Below are positions 11,278 through 22,134 of a DNA stretch of 64,000 nucleotides, piece after piece (within the stretch, counting starts at the first letter, position 1; each line of letters opens with the position of its first letter). This DNA comes from Geranomyces variabilis (Eukaryota > Chytridiomycota > Chytridiomycetes > Spizellomycetales > Powellomycetaceae), in NCBI GenBank assembly GCA_027603065.1, contig JADGJP010000008.1, positions 660,665 to 724,664 of the forward strand, in the 5' to 3' direction. A program made the position numbers and the translations under genes. The notes below the pieces were generated by a model, which saw nothing but the letters and a program-made list of their open reading frames with translations, was not told where the DNA came from and ran no database searches.

Positions 11278-12340
11278 ATGGCATTCCGCTCGGCCGCCTC
11301 TTCGTCATACGCTCCTGTTCCGGATACCATCATCTCCATCCCGTCAAATGCTTCTTCCACCGCCGTAGGCGCACCACCAATACCGGAAAGCTGGGAGTCT
11401 CTCCGCCGCCAGGCCCGCACTCTCGAAAATGACACCGAGGCCAAACTTGCGCAATACGCCAAACTGTCTGCGTCCGCTGCGTCGGCGTCGTCGTCGTCAT
11501 ATGCGTCTGGACTTCCACCATCACAGCAGCAGCAGCAACAGCCGCCACCAACGGCCGCAGCGGCGGGCGTCGAATTGGAGCTTGCAGATCTTTTGGCGCG
11601 GCTGACTGCAGTCGTCGCAGGCATGGCGCAGTGCTTGGATCAGGGTGTGGGCGGTGGCGGGAGCAATATGCATATGCTGCAGCGGCATCGGGATATTCTC
11701 TATGAATATTCCAAAGAGTTTAAAAAAACAAAAGTAAATGGCGCAAACGGGGTCTGCGGCGAGTGTATGGCTGTTTTGCTGACCGCGGAGTGCTGACTTT
11801 AGGCAAATATCAAAGCAGCTAGGGAGCACGCGGAGCTGTTAGGGACGAATCGGGATAGCGGGAGGCAAGTACCCCACACTTGAGAGCGCAGAAGTGGTGT
11901 AGGCGAGCGAGAGTGTTAAGCTTACACACCCGGTTCTCCTCAGTTTGTACAAAGCGGGGATGACAACCAGTCAAGACATGCTATTAAACGAGCGCTCACG
12001 CATTGACACGTCGCACCGTATGGCTGATGAGGTTCTTGAAGCGGCGTATGCTGCCCGCGGGGACCTGAATGACCAGCGCAGTATACTGTACGGCGCTAAA
12101 GGTCGCGTGGGTGGGGTTATCGGTAAGCAAGAGAAGGGTCACGGGGATCTGGCAAAAGTCCCTGAGGGTATGCTTTGAGTTGAGTATAGCTGACGCAGTT
12201 GTTTCGCTGCTGCAGCTCGGTTTCCACTCGTCAACGACCTGCTCTCGCGCATCCACACGCGCAAACAGCGCGACTCACTCATCATGGCGGGCGTTATCAG
12301 CGCGTGCGCGTGTTTTCTGCTGTGGTACTGGATGCGGTAG
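11278..12340 (+). CDS. GOS1: GOS1/GS28 Golgi Qb-SNARE
   Basis: GOS1 is a tail-anchored SNARE of intra-Golgi and endosome-to-Golgi fusion. Exons 11278-11733, 11803-11864, 11944-12122 and 12216-12340 give 273 residues. The N-terminus has WESLRRQARTLENDTEAKL, the GOS1 Habc start. Then come MLQRHRDILYEYSKEFKKTK and the SNARE helix with LLNERSRIDTSHRMADEVLE. The tail is LVNDLLSRIHTRKQRDSLIM plus a 17-residue hydrophobic anchor ending WYWMR. The second intron (11865-11943) starts with GC rather than GT: exon ...GGGAG followed by GCAAGT, the classical GC-AG donor context; no GT site keeps the frame. A Ser/Gln/Pro-rich insert near residue 75-95 lengthens the Habc linker. Confidence 0.92.
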
Positions 12341-12830
12341 TTTTGCTTTGTGCGGAACAATCGCCCACCGCAGTGCCGATCGCCACAAACACGCATATCT
12401 CATTTGACAGCTCAAATGTGGAGGTGCCCAGGATCACATCGTCTCGAGCGGGCCCCAGCGGTGCTCCGCGCTGACACTATATCCTGGCGCCGCGCCTCAT
12501 GATGATTAGAAGTATTGACACAGCGAGGGTGATTTCTGGGCCATCGAGGGATGGGGTTTGACTACCCGCAAACCTTTCACTGGAAACTCGGACTGGCAAC
12601 GACGTAGCGAACTCAGCTATTTCATTTTAAGCAACACAAGAGAAAAAAAATACATTATACGCATAAGAAACGCATGCAATGAGCGCGGCGAAGGTTGCGC
12701 TGCAAGAAAGGGTATATGGACGGACACATGGTCGCGCGGTTGGGGACGCCTTTTGGAGGGAGTTGTGGCGTGTCGGAGGCTGTCTCGTTTTTTCGCTTCG
12801 CTGAGGCGTAGAGACTGACTGTGATCTGCT
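12341..12830. other. Convergent 3' interval
   Basis: This 490-bp gap lies between the GOS1 stop (+) and the stop of the orphan membrane protein (-). Short ORFs exist but none resembles a protein. It presumably holds both 3'UTRs and polyadenylation signals. Confidence 0.4.
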
Positions 12831-14766
12831 TCAATACCGGCGGAAATCAAAAATGCTTTGGAGTTCCGTGACTGTTAGCCAGACCCATTCCTGCGCACAA
12901 CGAAAAAGTTCGCCAGTGTCAGCAAGAGTTGTCTGGTCGACGGTGCGGGTGAGTGAGTGAGAGCGCATACGCTTACCTCCTTATTTCGTCGCCATTCCCG
13001 GCGCACAAATCCAAACCACGCGACCTGCGCCGCCACCCCACTCCATACACATAGATCCACGACACTCGCCCACCCGTGCAAGCCTGTCGCGACATCATCA
13101 TTCCCGCCGCTGCCGACATCAACCCACCACCACGGCGGCACAACACATACTCGGTCCACATCCCACTCGTCGTTTACACCGCCGCTGCTATATTTCGCCG
13201 CCACTGCAGCCACCGCGCGCGCAAGCACCGACGGCTCGAGCAACGCGGGGAGTGCAAGCACGGCCGCGATTAACGCGACGAGTTTGGTGGACAGAGTCGG
13301 ACCGTCGGGGTGGTGCGACGAGGTTGATGTTCGCGGGTGGCGGGACGAGGAGGACGGTGTGATCGGTGGTAGAGCGGGCGCAAGTTTGTACTTTTCGGTA
13401 AGAATGTAAATTGTAAGGATGTATGGCGGCAGACGTTGAATGAGCGAAAATGCGGTGCTGAGGTACAAAAAGAGGCGCGCGGGGTTGGCAGATATGTGGG
13501 GTGGATTGCTGTCAAGGCGGTAGAAGAACAGTTAGTATATTCGAATGCGCATGATGTCCAAATTCCTTTGAAAATGAAGGGTTGCGCTTACACGTCGAGA
13601 TAAAGTGCCACGAGATTGAGAATTAAGAGTGCGAATGAGAGCATGCCCCACCCGGCAACTACGCGCCCACCGCACGAGCACCACCATCGCGTTGCCCGGC
13701 TGGTGCCAACACACCATCCGTCGTCGTCGCTGTCTCCATCATCATCGTCGCCGAGATCTGGAGCAAGCGTAGCAGGGTTGCGGTGCGCGTCAAGCAACCC
13801 TTGCTCTTCGTCGGGCACATTGCGACGCGTGGATGACGGTCTAGTTGCGGCGATGACGCGTGGTGTCGGGAGCGGAGGATGCTCAACATCGGCCGCAGGG
13901 CCTTCGCTTTCGTCGGAGCGCCGGCGAGGCTGGATCGGCGACGACGACGGAGTGCTGTATGTGTGAGGATATGAGGACGGGCGGCGGTGAGAGGAGGTTG
14001 TGGATGAGGTCGTTGAATCTGCGCGGCGGCGGCGGGCGCTGTCGGCCGGTGTTGGCCGATCTCGGAGAATCGCTATGGCGTGAAAACGTCAGGTCAACGC
14101 TCTTTCCGGGAAGCCACATGTCCGTGCACGCCTGCGCCCTTACCATTTGAGCGATATAACAGCTGGTGATTAAGGGCGAGAGCAAGCAGACATACAGCAC
14201 AACTACGCAGCACAGCGGACGTGATTAGCAGCCACGCATCAATGACGTGTGGCTCCACCGTCGTTTCTTTGCGTGTGGACCTGGGCGAGACACCGACAGC
14301 TGCCGAGGCGTCTGGCGGCGTTGGCATCGGCTTTAGAGTCGGCGTATTTGCCACCCGGTGAGGCAGATCCAGTGCGTAGCGAGCAAAATCAATCAGAAAG
14401 CTACATGGGTCATGTTTAAGAAATGGAAAGACCAGTGAGACAAAAAAGTGCCGATGCTATCGAGTGCTCCGGCGTCGACCCGACGGAGCCAAAGACCACA
14501 CACACAGGCACACACCTAAGGCCCACCAGGGCAAAGTACGCAGCCCAGCGACCATTCCGCACCGAGCTATCAGCGACCGTGCGGTTAAACACGCGGGCGC
14601 CGTCGTAGCGGGTTTTAACAGCGATAGCTAATGCGACACACAGCGTGCCGGCTACGAGATGGGGCAGGGCCACGTTTGGCGAGGCCAGCGGGAGAAAGGA
14701 GAGGGTTGACGACGGATACGGACATGACGGGAGCGGGGTCCCACCGAGGACGTCGTGCGGCAGCAT
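12831..14766 (-). CDS. Orphan multi-pass membrane protein
   Basis: Five exons (14766-14516, 14400-14144, 14072-13592, 13508-12977, 12890-12831) join in phase into 526 residues. Hydrophobic segments occur at LVAGTLCVALAIAV, AAYFALVGLSFLIDF, WLLITSAVLRSCAVCLLALA, GWGMLSFALLILNLVALYL, FLYLSTAFSLIQRLPPYIL, LVALIAAVLALPALLEPSV and a final segment before VAWFGFVRREWRRNK, so about seven membrane passes are likely. A ~120-residue Ser/Arg/Asp-rich loop lies between the third and fourth. I do not recognise the family; the layout could suit a 7TM receptor-like or small transporter-like protein, but no motif decides it. The start at 14766 (MLPHDVLGG) could be moved upstream to 14853. Confidence 0.7.
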
Positions 14767-14959
14767 GGAGGCGAGGCCCGGTTCGTTGGGCGGATTGTGG
14801 GTGTGAGGGAGGAATGCACTGGGAAAAGAACGTGACGCACGCGCCAAAAACAACCACCCTGCCCATCTATTGTACCGACCGCATTTGCCTGCGCTTTTCC
14901 CCCGACTCGCACTCGCTCCTTCGGTCGTTCCTCTTCACCGCTCGTCTCTCACATTCCCA
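14767..14959. promoter_or_regulatory. Divergent promoter (membrane protein / TSR3)
   Basis: 193 bp separate the two start codons. The TSR3-proximal part is C/T-rich (14890-14955), as often seen before highly expressed ribosome-biogenesis genes in fungi. I recognise no factor site. Confidence 0.4.
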
Positions 14960-16403
14960 ATGGGCAGAGGAACAAAGAACGCTCGGCACAGAGGCGGAGG
15001 AGGAGGAGGAGGAGGAGGAGGTCGTGGCGGTGGCGGAGGAGGCCGCAGCCACAGGCAACACGCTGCCTCGCATGCCAATGCCTGCCTGAGGTATGCGGTT
15101 GCGGAACTCTTGTGCTTCACAAGAAAAGTTCCCGGATATCTAAGACGGCACATTCTTTTCTAGCGACGAGGAGACTGCACCGCTTTCGGACTCGGACGTA
15201 AACTCGCCTGCACTACCAGTTCCTCTGGCAATGTGGGATTTCGACCACTGCGACCCAAAACGCTGCTCAGGGCGCAAGCTCGCGCGCCTTAACATGATAA
15301 AGACGCTACGGGTGGGCGGTACCAAATTCAAGGGCATCGTGCTGTCGCCAAAAGGCGCTATGAGTGTCAGCCCTGCCGACCGCGCTATTGTCGAAAGCGG
15401 AGGCGCTTGCGTGGTGGACTGCTCGTGGGCCCGCGTCGAGGAGGTACCGTTTGACAAGATTCGGAGTCCGCACGAGAGACTGCGTGAGTGTCCCTTTTAG
15501 CGTCGGCAGCTGCGTGAAGAGGTGACTCGTATGTCGAAACATACAGGTCTAACGGGCCCTTTCGCGTTTTCTTCGCGTGCCTTACTCCTCAGTGCCGTAT
15601 CTGGTCGCTGCAAACCCAGTCAACTACGGCAAGCCATTCAAACTCAATTGCGTTGAAGCACTCGCCGCATGCTTCTTTATTGTCGGTGTGTAATACCTTG
15701 AGGCCCCTGAAGTTCTCGCTTTAGGGAGCTGAAATCTTACGCGCGTTGTCCCTCCCCGCACACAGGCTTGGAAGAATACGGCCACATACTACTCTCAAAG
15801 TTTAAATGGGGCCACGCCTTCTGGGATATCAACGAATCATTATTCAAGCGCTATCAGCGCTGCACATCGTCAACCGAAGTTGTCGCTGCGCAAAACACGT
15901 ATATTGCGCAAATCGATGCCGAATACCACGCTCAGCGCGATGCAAAACTCGCCGGCGGGGATATCCTGCACGCGAATGTGAATCACCGGCCACGAGACCA
16001 GAGCGAAGACGACGAGGAGTCGTCAAGCGGGAGTGAAGTGGCAGTGGATAGGTTTGGAAACAGGATCGTGCCTACGAGTGACGAGGAAAGTGGTAGCGAG
16101 GAAGAGGATGAGGATGAGGATGAGGAGGAGGAGGAGGAGGTTGAGGTGGACAAGTTTGGCAATACGGTGCGAAAGGGTGGGCTCAGCGAGGAGGCGAAAA
16201 GTGAGTCTAGTGACGAGGAGACCGAGTCAGAGGATGAGGACTCTGGAGCCGAGTCAGAGGAGCCCGCTCCGTCAACGCGACGAAAACCACGCCAGACCAC
16301 GCCGTCTCACGCGGCGCCAACGACGGTGGAAATGACCCAGCCGTCGCTGGTCGAGCAGTTCCAGCGCGCAGTAGCCATTACCAATCAAAAGCGGGAAAAG
16401 TAG
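14960..16403 (+). CDS. TSR3: TSR3, 18S rRNA aminocarboxypropyltransferase
   Basis: TSR3 transfers the aminocarboxypropyl group from SAM to the hypermodified pseudouridine of 18S rRNA (acp3 step) late in 40S maturation. Exons 14960-15090, 15164-15483, 15593-15685 and 15766-16403 give 393 residues. The core is unmistakable: [74 protein letters not shown] and [19 protein letters not shown]. The N-terminus has a long glycine/arginine stretch. After about residue 250 there is a long acidic Glu/Asp/Ser tail, longer than usual, within which the element VDRFGN/VDKFGN is repeated. The tail ends [19 protein letters not shown]. Confidence 0.95.
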
Positions 16404-16981
16404 TTGAGAATTACGTAGCTAGCACATTTTGATAGTATTTATTGTGTAGATAGGGGCATGCCGCGGGCGACAAGCTAGTAAACAAGTTTGTACAATAATA
16501 GAGCGAGTGGCATTTCGGCGACGTGCGGACAGTTTAATCCAGTAGCTCGCATGCCGAGACTCCGCCTCCGCGGCCGAGAGCCCGAGGAACCAATGGCGGT
16601 GGCAAGTCAGTGAAGGGCGTTGTTATTGCACGCGAGCGAGTGCAAGCGGCCGCTTTAAGGCTAGAAGACGTGCGAGGATGACGTCGACAGGCCAGCGCAG
16701 ACCGGGGTGATATGCGGGCGCATGCGACCGTCAACCGGTGTCGGAGGTGAAGTGGAATGCGGGTTACGTGCCCTTGCTGTAGATATCTCCCAAAAATGTT
16801 ATTCGTTCCACCATCCCATGCCGCGCTGGCGACTATCTCCCACGCCCCATCCGCCACGTCGGGCGAGATCGGTACAAGGTACGAACGATTGCACTGCAAG
16901 CAACGTTGAGGTTGTTTTTGCAAAATTTGCAGTGCATGATCCTCCTCCAAATTGGGTTGTCGCCTTATTGTGGGTCTCTTT
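16404..16981. other. Convergent 3' interval
   Basis: This 578-bp interval lies between the TSR3 and PEX4 stop codons. ORFs open on both strands here (for example 16534-17046 minus) but overlap the last PEX4 exon in the wrong frame and have no domain character. I see no RNA gene. Confidence 0.4.
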
Positions 16982-17649
16982 TCAAGTCCGCCTCGCCTTT
17001 CGCTCCGCCTGGACCACCTCGCCCGTGCTAGGCACCGCATGCACAAGTGTGCACATGCGCACTAACGAGTCGTAGCCGCGTGTATCGCCGCACCGCAACA
17101 GATTTGCCGCGTCGCAGTTTAGCGGGCTATCTGGTTCTGGACTCTGAGAAAAGAGGTAACCAGAACTGAGTACAGATCACTTTGTTCCCCAGTTGGAATT
17201 GCTCGGAATTTACAGTTAACAGCGCTCCAATTGCAAGACATGCCGATTGCAGCGTCCATGCGGGACTCCATGCGGTTTTGAGCAAGTCGAGGCATATTTC
17301 GCCCGTTTTGAAGTGCACGTTTGGATGACACACGCGGCCGACAAAGCGTATTGTCGGCGGTTGCATCGGATAGGATGGTGGAATGGCAATATCCAAATCA
17401 AAGCGGCCACCTGAACACACATCAAAGAGACAAGGATGAGGCGATGGAGTTTGCGACATTGCGGCGATAACAGTAAGACGGCCAATTACCTTCATATGCG
17501 GAGCCCTGTGGCCCTAGAATTGCAGCTTGCCACAGCATCAGGTCCGAGTCTGACACGGGTCCGAGCGACGCAACAGTGAGAGCAGCAGCAGTGGGCTCCC
17601 GGCGGTAATCGCGGAGCTCCTTAAGCAATCGGCGGGATACGGCGTCCAT
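16982..17649 (-). CDS. PEX4: PEX4-type peroxisomal ubiquitin-conjugating enzyme
   Basis: This E2 mono-ubiquitinates the PTS1 receptor PEX5 for recycling at the peroxisome. Exons 17649-17490, 17410-17214 and 17143-16982 give 172 residues. E2 features in order: RRLLKELRDYRREP helix, WQAAILGPQGSAYEGGRFDL, YPMQPPTIRFVGRVCHPNVH with the HPN motif, GEICLDLLKTAWSPAWTL with the catalytic Cys, then SPEPDSPLNCDAANLLRCGD. The last element, followed by YDSLVRMCTLVHA, is the C-terminal form characteristic of PEX4 rather than UBC4/5. It is divergent from MGR2 over 234 bp. Confidence 0.9.
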
Positions 17650-17883
17650 CGAAGTAAAGCTGCTGTGCGGGAATGGCTTTCGTCTGGCAACGAGCGTTTA
17701 ACGTCCAAGTTCGCAAGGTCTGACGGCACAATAGTGAAAGAGGACGGTCGGAGGAACGGAGCTGTCGGTCGGCGCTGAGCCACTTGTACGTTCTCCGAGT
17801 GCCCCCAGACAGACAGAGCCGACGAGCGACGCTTGCGATCACCAGCCACCGCATCACCACTTTCGCCAGATCATCCTATAATC

Positions 17884-18768
17884 ATGTCTATGCAACGGCC
17901 CCAAGAACCGCACTGGTATGTCGCTCGTGCGCGCTACCGAAGATTATGCTCATCCATGCAAACTGAAAAACTCAATGGTGTTGTTTCCTAGGACGGACAA
18001 GGTATAGCCCAGCCCGTCTTTTTCCTGGTGTCCCGCTCTGTCCGAAAATGTCTGCACAAATGACTGACGGCGGCGCCGTCTCATTTTCATTTCCACGTCA
18101 TCTCTACTTGGGGTCGCCTTTTGTCGCCTTTTGCAAAGGCAAAAATGGGTGCGTAGTGCTCTTTGCTACCTCCGGCTCTCCGGGCGACTCAGAAGTTCTA
18201 ATGAAGCACGTTGACGGCAGGCTTTCTGATGGGTGGTTCAGCGGGAATGTGCGTTGGGTTCTTGTACGGCTCCATGACGGTGTTGAGGTAAGACTGACAG
18301 CTGACATCAATCTGGTCCGCGTATGTTTGCGGCCAAGGCTAAAGCTAACGACTGCGAAACCTGCCTATGCAGAGCCGGACCGGAACCTGGATAGTAAGTT
18401 TTAAAGAGCCTGTGCGCTCAACTTTTGGATATTCGAGACAGTGAATTGATGTTTTGGCGACTTCAGCGGATACATGTCTACGGTCGGCAAATACATGCTG
18501 CAGCACGGCGCCATGCTCGGCTTCTTCCTCAGCATCGGTTCGCTTTTGGTGGGTAAATGGACTTGAAAAGCGGACATGAAATGGGCGGCACTGGGGCTTT
18601 TGGACGGATGATTGCTAAAGCGTATTTCTTTGTACCTTCTCATAGCGATCCGACGACGAGACCCGCAGCGACCCGTTCCCACGCCCGACATCGTACACAC
18701 CTTGGGGCGCACGGCGCTCACGCCTGCCAATTATCATTGAGCCGCGGACATTCCGGATTGAAGCCTAA
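17884..18768 (+). CDS. MGR2: MGR2/ROMO1-family subunit of the TIM23 translocase, with 10-nt microexons
   Basis: MGR2 couples the TIM23 core to the PAM motor and gates lateral release in the mitochondrial inner membrane. Seven coding exons: 17884-17915, 17992-18001, 18139-18148, 18221-18287, 18373-18393, 18467-18548 and 18646-18768, total 114 residues (yeast Mgr2 is 113). The joined protein reads QRPQEPHWTDKAKMGFLMGG, then MCVGFLYGSMTVLRAGPEPG, then TVGKYMLQHGAMLGFFLSIG, matching Mgr2 helix 1, loop and helix 2 throughout. Exons 2 and 3 are only 10 nt each (GACGGACAAG, GCAAAAATGG) and exon 5 is 21 nt; every junction is AG|GT and the phase only works with all of them. The C-terminal tail (about 40 residues) is Arg/Pro-rich. 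Confidence 0.88.
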
Positions 18769-19009
18769 GATAGCCTGATAGCCGATGTTGTCTTGCCTTT
18801 AGCTGGAAAGCTGGAAAAGGGTTGCACGGTGGAGGAAGGCCAACGGGAGGCGTACTGCGAATTATGAGGAAACTTTCATCCTGAGAGATGGCGTTTCTTT
18901 CTCGTGTTGTGTTTTAGTGCAAGCAAAATTAGCCATGGAATAGAACTTGCTGACTCGGGACGTTTCAAAATGCGAGTTGCACAATTCACGAGATCGCGTC
19001 TATAGGCCC

Positions 19010-19095
19010 CACATACCTCCTGGCCTCGGCCATCGGGCTCGCGCCTCCACCACCATGCCAGTCCCGCGACCGCCACCACTCCAAGCAGCATACCT
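19010..19095 (-). pseudogene. Fossil of the apyrase 3' end
   Basis: On the minus strand a short stretch encodes VVAVAGLAWWWRREPDGRG followed by YRRD, nearly the same as the C-terminal membrane anchor and tail of the intact apyrase at 22135-24718 (VVAAAGLAWWWRREPEVRK ... VRRD). The DNA is also alignable over ~85 bp. No other apyrase sequence remains and there are indels, so this is a broken partial duplicate. It sits just upstream of the ATRIP start, about 3.1 kb from the intact copy and in the same orientation. Confidence 0.75.
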
Positions 19096-19139
19096 TGTGA
19101 GTGCAATTTCCGACTCTCAGTTTCCAGTCGCGACGGAAC

Positions 19140-22090
19140 ATGGCGCCGGCTTACGACGGTCCACAGGCTCCTGCTGCAGCTCAGCATTCTGCTACTGGAT
19201 GGACGAATAACGAGGCCGGGGAAGTCCAACCGACCCTGTACACGGCGTACGACGAGGACAACCAATATGACGATTTTGGGGAAGACCAATTCAATGAGCA
19301 AGAGTTCGATCTCCTCTGCCAGGCTACGCAGCCAGAGGCCTTTCCAGCACCGGCAATACAGGTATGGCTCAGCGGTGCGCTGGGCCTCAAAACCAGCCAG
19401 CTAACAGTTATAGCAGAGCGATGTTTGCACTTACGAGCAGCATCAGACTTTTGAAGACGAATTCGCGAACCCGGTCCTTTCGACAGCCGAGGGAAACGAC
19501 GTCGCGGAACCGGACCTTTCGACAGCCGAGGTATGCGTCGAAGGAGTGCAGATAGTGATGGCAGGCCGCAGTCAGTCTCTCACAACTCAAAAGATTCAGG
19601 CAGCAGAAGAAAAGGCACGGCATGCTGCAGAATTGAAGCGGTTGGAGGAGGAACGAGCTGAATTGGATCGCAAATACCAAGAACTTGTCAACGAGCGGTT
19701 TGCGAAAGACGGAGAGATCAAAACCACGCGCAAAAGATTGGAGGAGGTAAACCTTGTTTGTGGAGGCTGCAAGTCTCCGTCTTGACTTCAACATTTTATT
19801 TCCTTAAAATACAGACCGAATCAGAAAAGGAGGATCTGGAAAGGAAACTTGCAATACAATCATCCCAGGCCGCGAAAGAGAAAGCGGAGATTGAGGAGGA
19901 ATGTAAACGGAAAATAACGCAGATGCAGGACGAGCTCCGATTCTATGTAAACCGATTGCTTGAGAGTGTTCGACTTTTGACCTGCTCTCACACGTGGCTT
20001 ACTCCGAACTACGCTCAGGAGCATGAAAAGGAAAATGCAGCTTTTCATCAAAAGTCACAGAGAGTTGCGTCCACGCCGACATGCTCACCATCTAAGCTTA
20101 AACGAAAACATGATACTTGGCCAGGCAAATAAAGTGGAGCTTGGTTGAAGGTCGGTGATGTCCATCTTTTAACGTGAGTTCTTTCAGACGCTGGAAATGA
20201 AGTATTCGTGGTAGCAGCAGAGGAAGAAGCACCCGTGCATGTTCCTGCGAAACCCTCGGTAGATGTTGCTACGGAAATGTCCCAACCTCCTCGTGAAGAA
20301 CATCCTGTACCAGTCTTAAGGGCAGGGCCGCAGCAAGCCTCCGATGCCGTGCTGGTGCGTGTTGTGTTTGTTTACACCTGACAAACTCGGATTCTCACTG
20401 ACCAATGCCATTTTTAGTTTGTGCAAAACTTCGTGTCTGAGCCAGACACCCTCGATTATATTCTCACATCGACACGTCGCGGCAGTGCTGAACTTTCTGA
20501 TACACTCAGCGCTGACATTGGTAGGGTTGTTTCCGCCCGCAAAGCTTGGTTAAAGATCTAACATTGCCATACGTCATATAGCTGGCTTGACCTTTGACCA
20601 GAGGGTTGCATACCAGGACGGCCTGCAGAGATTGATGAGAAATCTTTCTCGTGTTCTCACGGGGGCGTCTGAACATCTTTCCACTCTTGTGCCATCCCTC
20701 GAATGGCTGCTCGAATTTTGTGTCGAGCATACCGTGTTACGGCCTCTGCATGTATTCTTGCGCATTAGCTGGCTAATATGTCAGCATTGCAAACGGTGCT
20801 GCAAGGAGCTACTTGCATCTGACAGCAATGGTAAGGCCAGGTGCTCAGTTTTTGCTGAGACTCACCACTAAGCGGCCCAACTCTTCAATACCAGGTCGGC
20901 CGAAAGTCATGATGCAATGCTTTGAGCGGTTGCTAAAGACATTAGTGGCGTATCCGCGTAGAGACGAATGGGACGATAGCAGCTTGCAAGCCTCGGCGCA
21001 CTATCTCTTCCAAATTCTGGGCGCTCTTGCTTCTAGCGTTCCCCATGATACAAGGCAAGTGCAAGGCCGTTCTGCGGATCGATGCAGAACGTTTTCGTAC
21101 TAAACCACTGCATCCCTACCAGCAATTATAAGCTCTCCAATCTGATATCCGGCTCAGATATGAGCTGCATACTTGGCGACCGCCAGGATCCTAGAACGTG
21201 CGCCGATGCGCTGGAATTCTGCTTTTATTTGGTTCCAGACCGCGAGTTCATCAAGATGTTATTGGGACCTGGATTTCAGGCCACTGGCAGGGATTCAGCT
21301 CTCAGCCAGTTATGCAAGCTGCTGTCCCGGCAGCTGACCGCACAGAAAAGACAGGTATATTTTGGTCGCAGAAGATAGTTTGATCAGTCTGTAATACTGA
21401 CGGTGTATGTATCAGCTGCGGACGCTCAAAATGGTCGTCGTCCGCCTGTTGTCAGCCATCACCACACAACACTCCGACAGCGTAGCGGAACTTTCTCAAC
21501 TACAGGTAGCTAGGTGACGAACTCAAGCACTCCTTCCCAGCGATGGCTTCTCACTTTCGATTGAACTCCAGATTATCAGCAGTTTAATCGCATACATGCA
21601 CGTTGATCACGGTGGCATTCCACCGCATGCGGCTTTCAGCGATGAGTGAGCTCAAAGAGTCTCAGGGTTCCTCGTAATACGCAGCGTGTTTTGTCACTAA
21701 TGGCTATTCCCTGTGCGCCTTCCTTTAGCCTGCAAGCCTACCTTGGCGCTACTCGTCTTCTCCTTAGAGCCATAAGCGCCAGACCGGATAAGATATCCAC
21801 ATTGAACGAAATATCCCGACATCGTCTCATCGCCATCATAAGCAAGCTGCTTCTATTGGACGCTACGGGCAAGCCCTTTGCGCGGCAGTTAAAAGGTATA
21901 TACAGGGCGAATATTGAATTTTTTTTGCAACAAAGTAGTTGATCTTCATGTACATTCGCCAGACGCGGGCAGGGAACTTCACGGCCACGTCATGGACGAC
22001 ACAGATGCGAGGCTAATCGGTACTGAATCCGCCACTGCGGAGAACGCGCTACCCGGCCTCCGACCTATGTACGGCATCATCCGCACATAG
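19140..22090 (+). CDS. ATRIP: ATRIP/Rad26/Ddc2 homologue, ATR checkpoint partner
   Basis: ATRIP recruits the ATR kinase to RPA-coated single-stranded DNA. Fourteen exons: 19140-19361, 19417-19530, 19600-19746, 19815-19946, 20019-20124, 20188-20354, 20418-20520, 20582-20830, 20895-21054, 21123-21354, 21416-21505, 21572-21645, 21729-21895, 21963-22090; 696 residues, all phases consistent. An acidic N-terminal motif DDFGEDQFNEQEFDLLCQ resembles the RPA-binding element. A coiled coil (about 115-225) includes LVNERFAKDGEIKTTRKRLE, the ATRIP/Rad26-type basic-DGEI motif. The rest is helical, HEAT-like. Introns 5 (20125) and 9 (21055) begin with GC (GCAAAT, GCAAGT) because no GT keeps the frame. The family call rests on motif and architecture, so it is slightly less certain than the gene model. 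The stop is 44 bp from the convergent apyrase stop. Confidence 0.8.
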
Positions 22091-22134
22091 CTATGTTCAA
22101 ACCTGAGGTACCAGCGAATATGTGTGGCTGTACG

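Noticed and set aside
16534-17046. 170-codon minus-strand ORF after PEX4
   Set aside because: It overlaps the true last PEX4 exon (17143-16982) in a different frame; the PEX4 frame there gives the conserved PEPDSPLN end.
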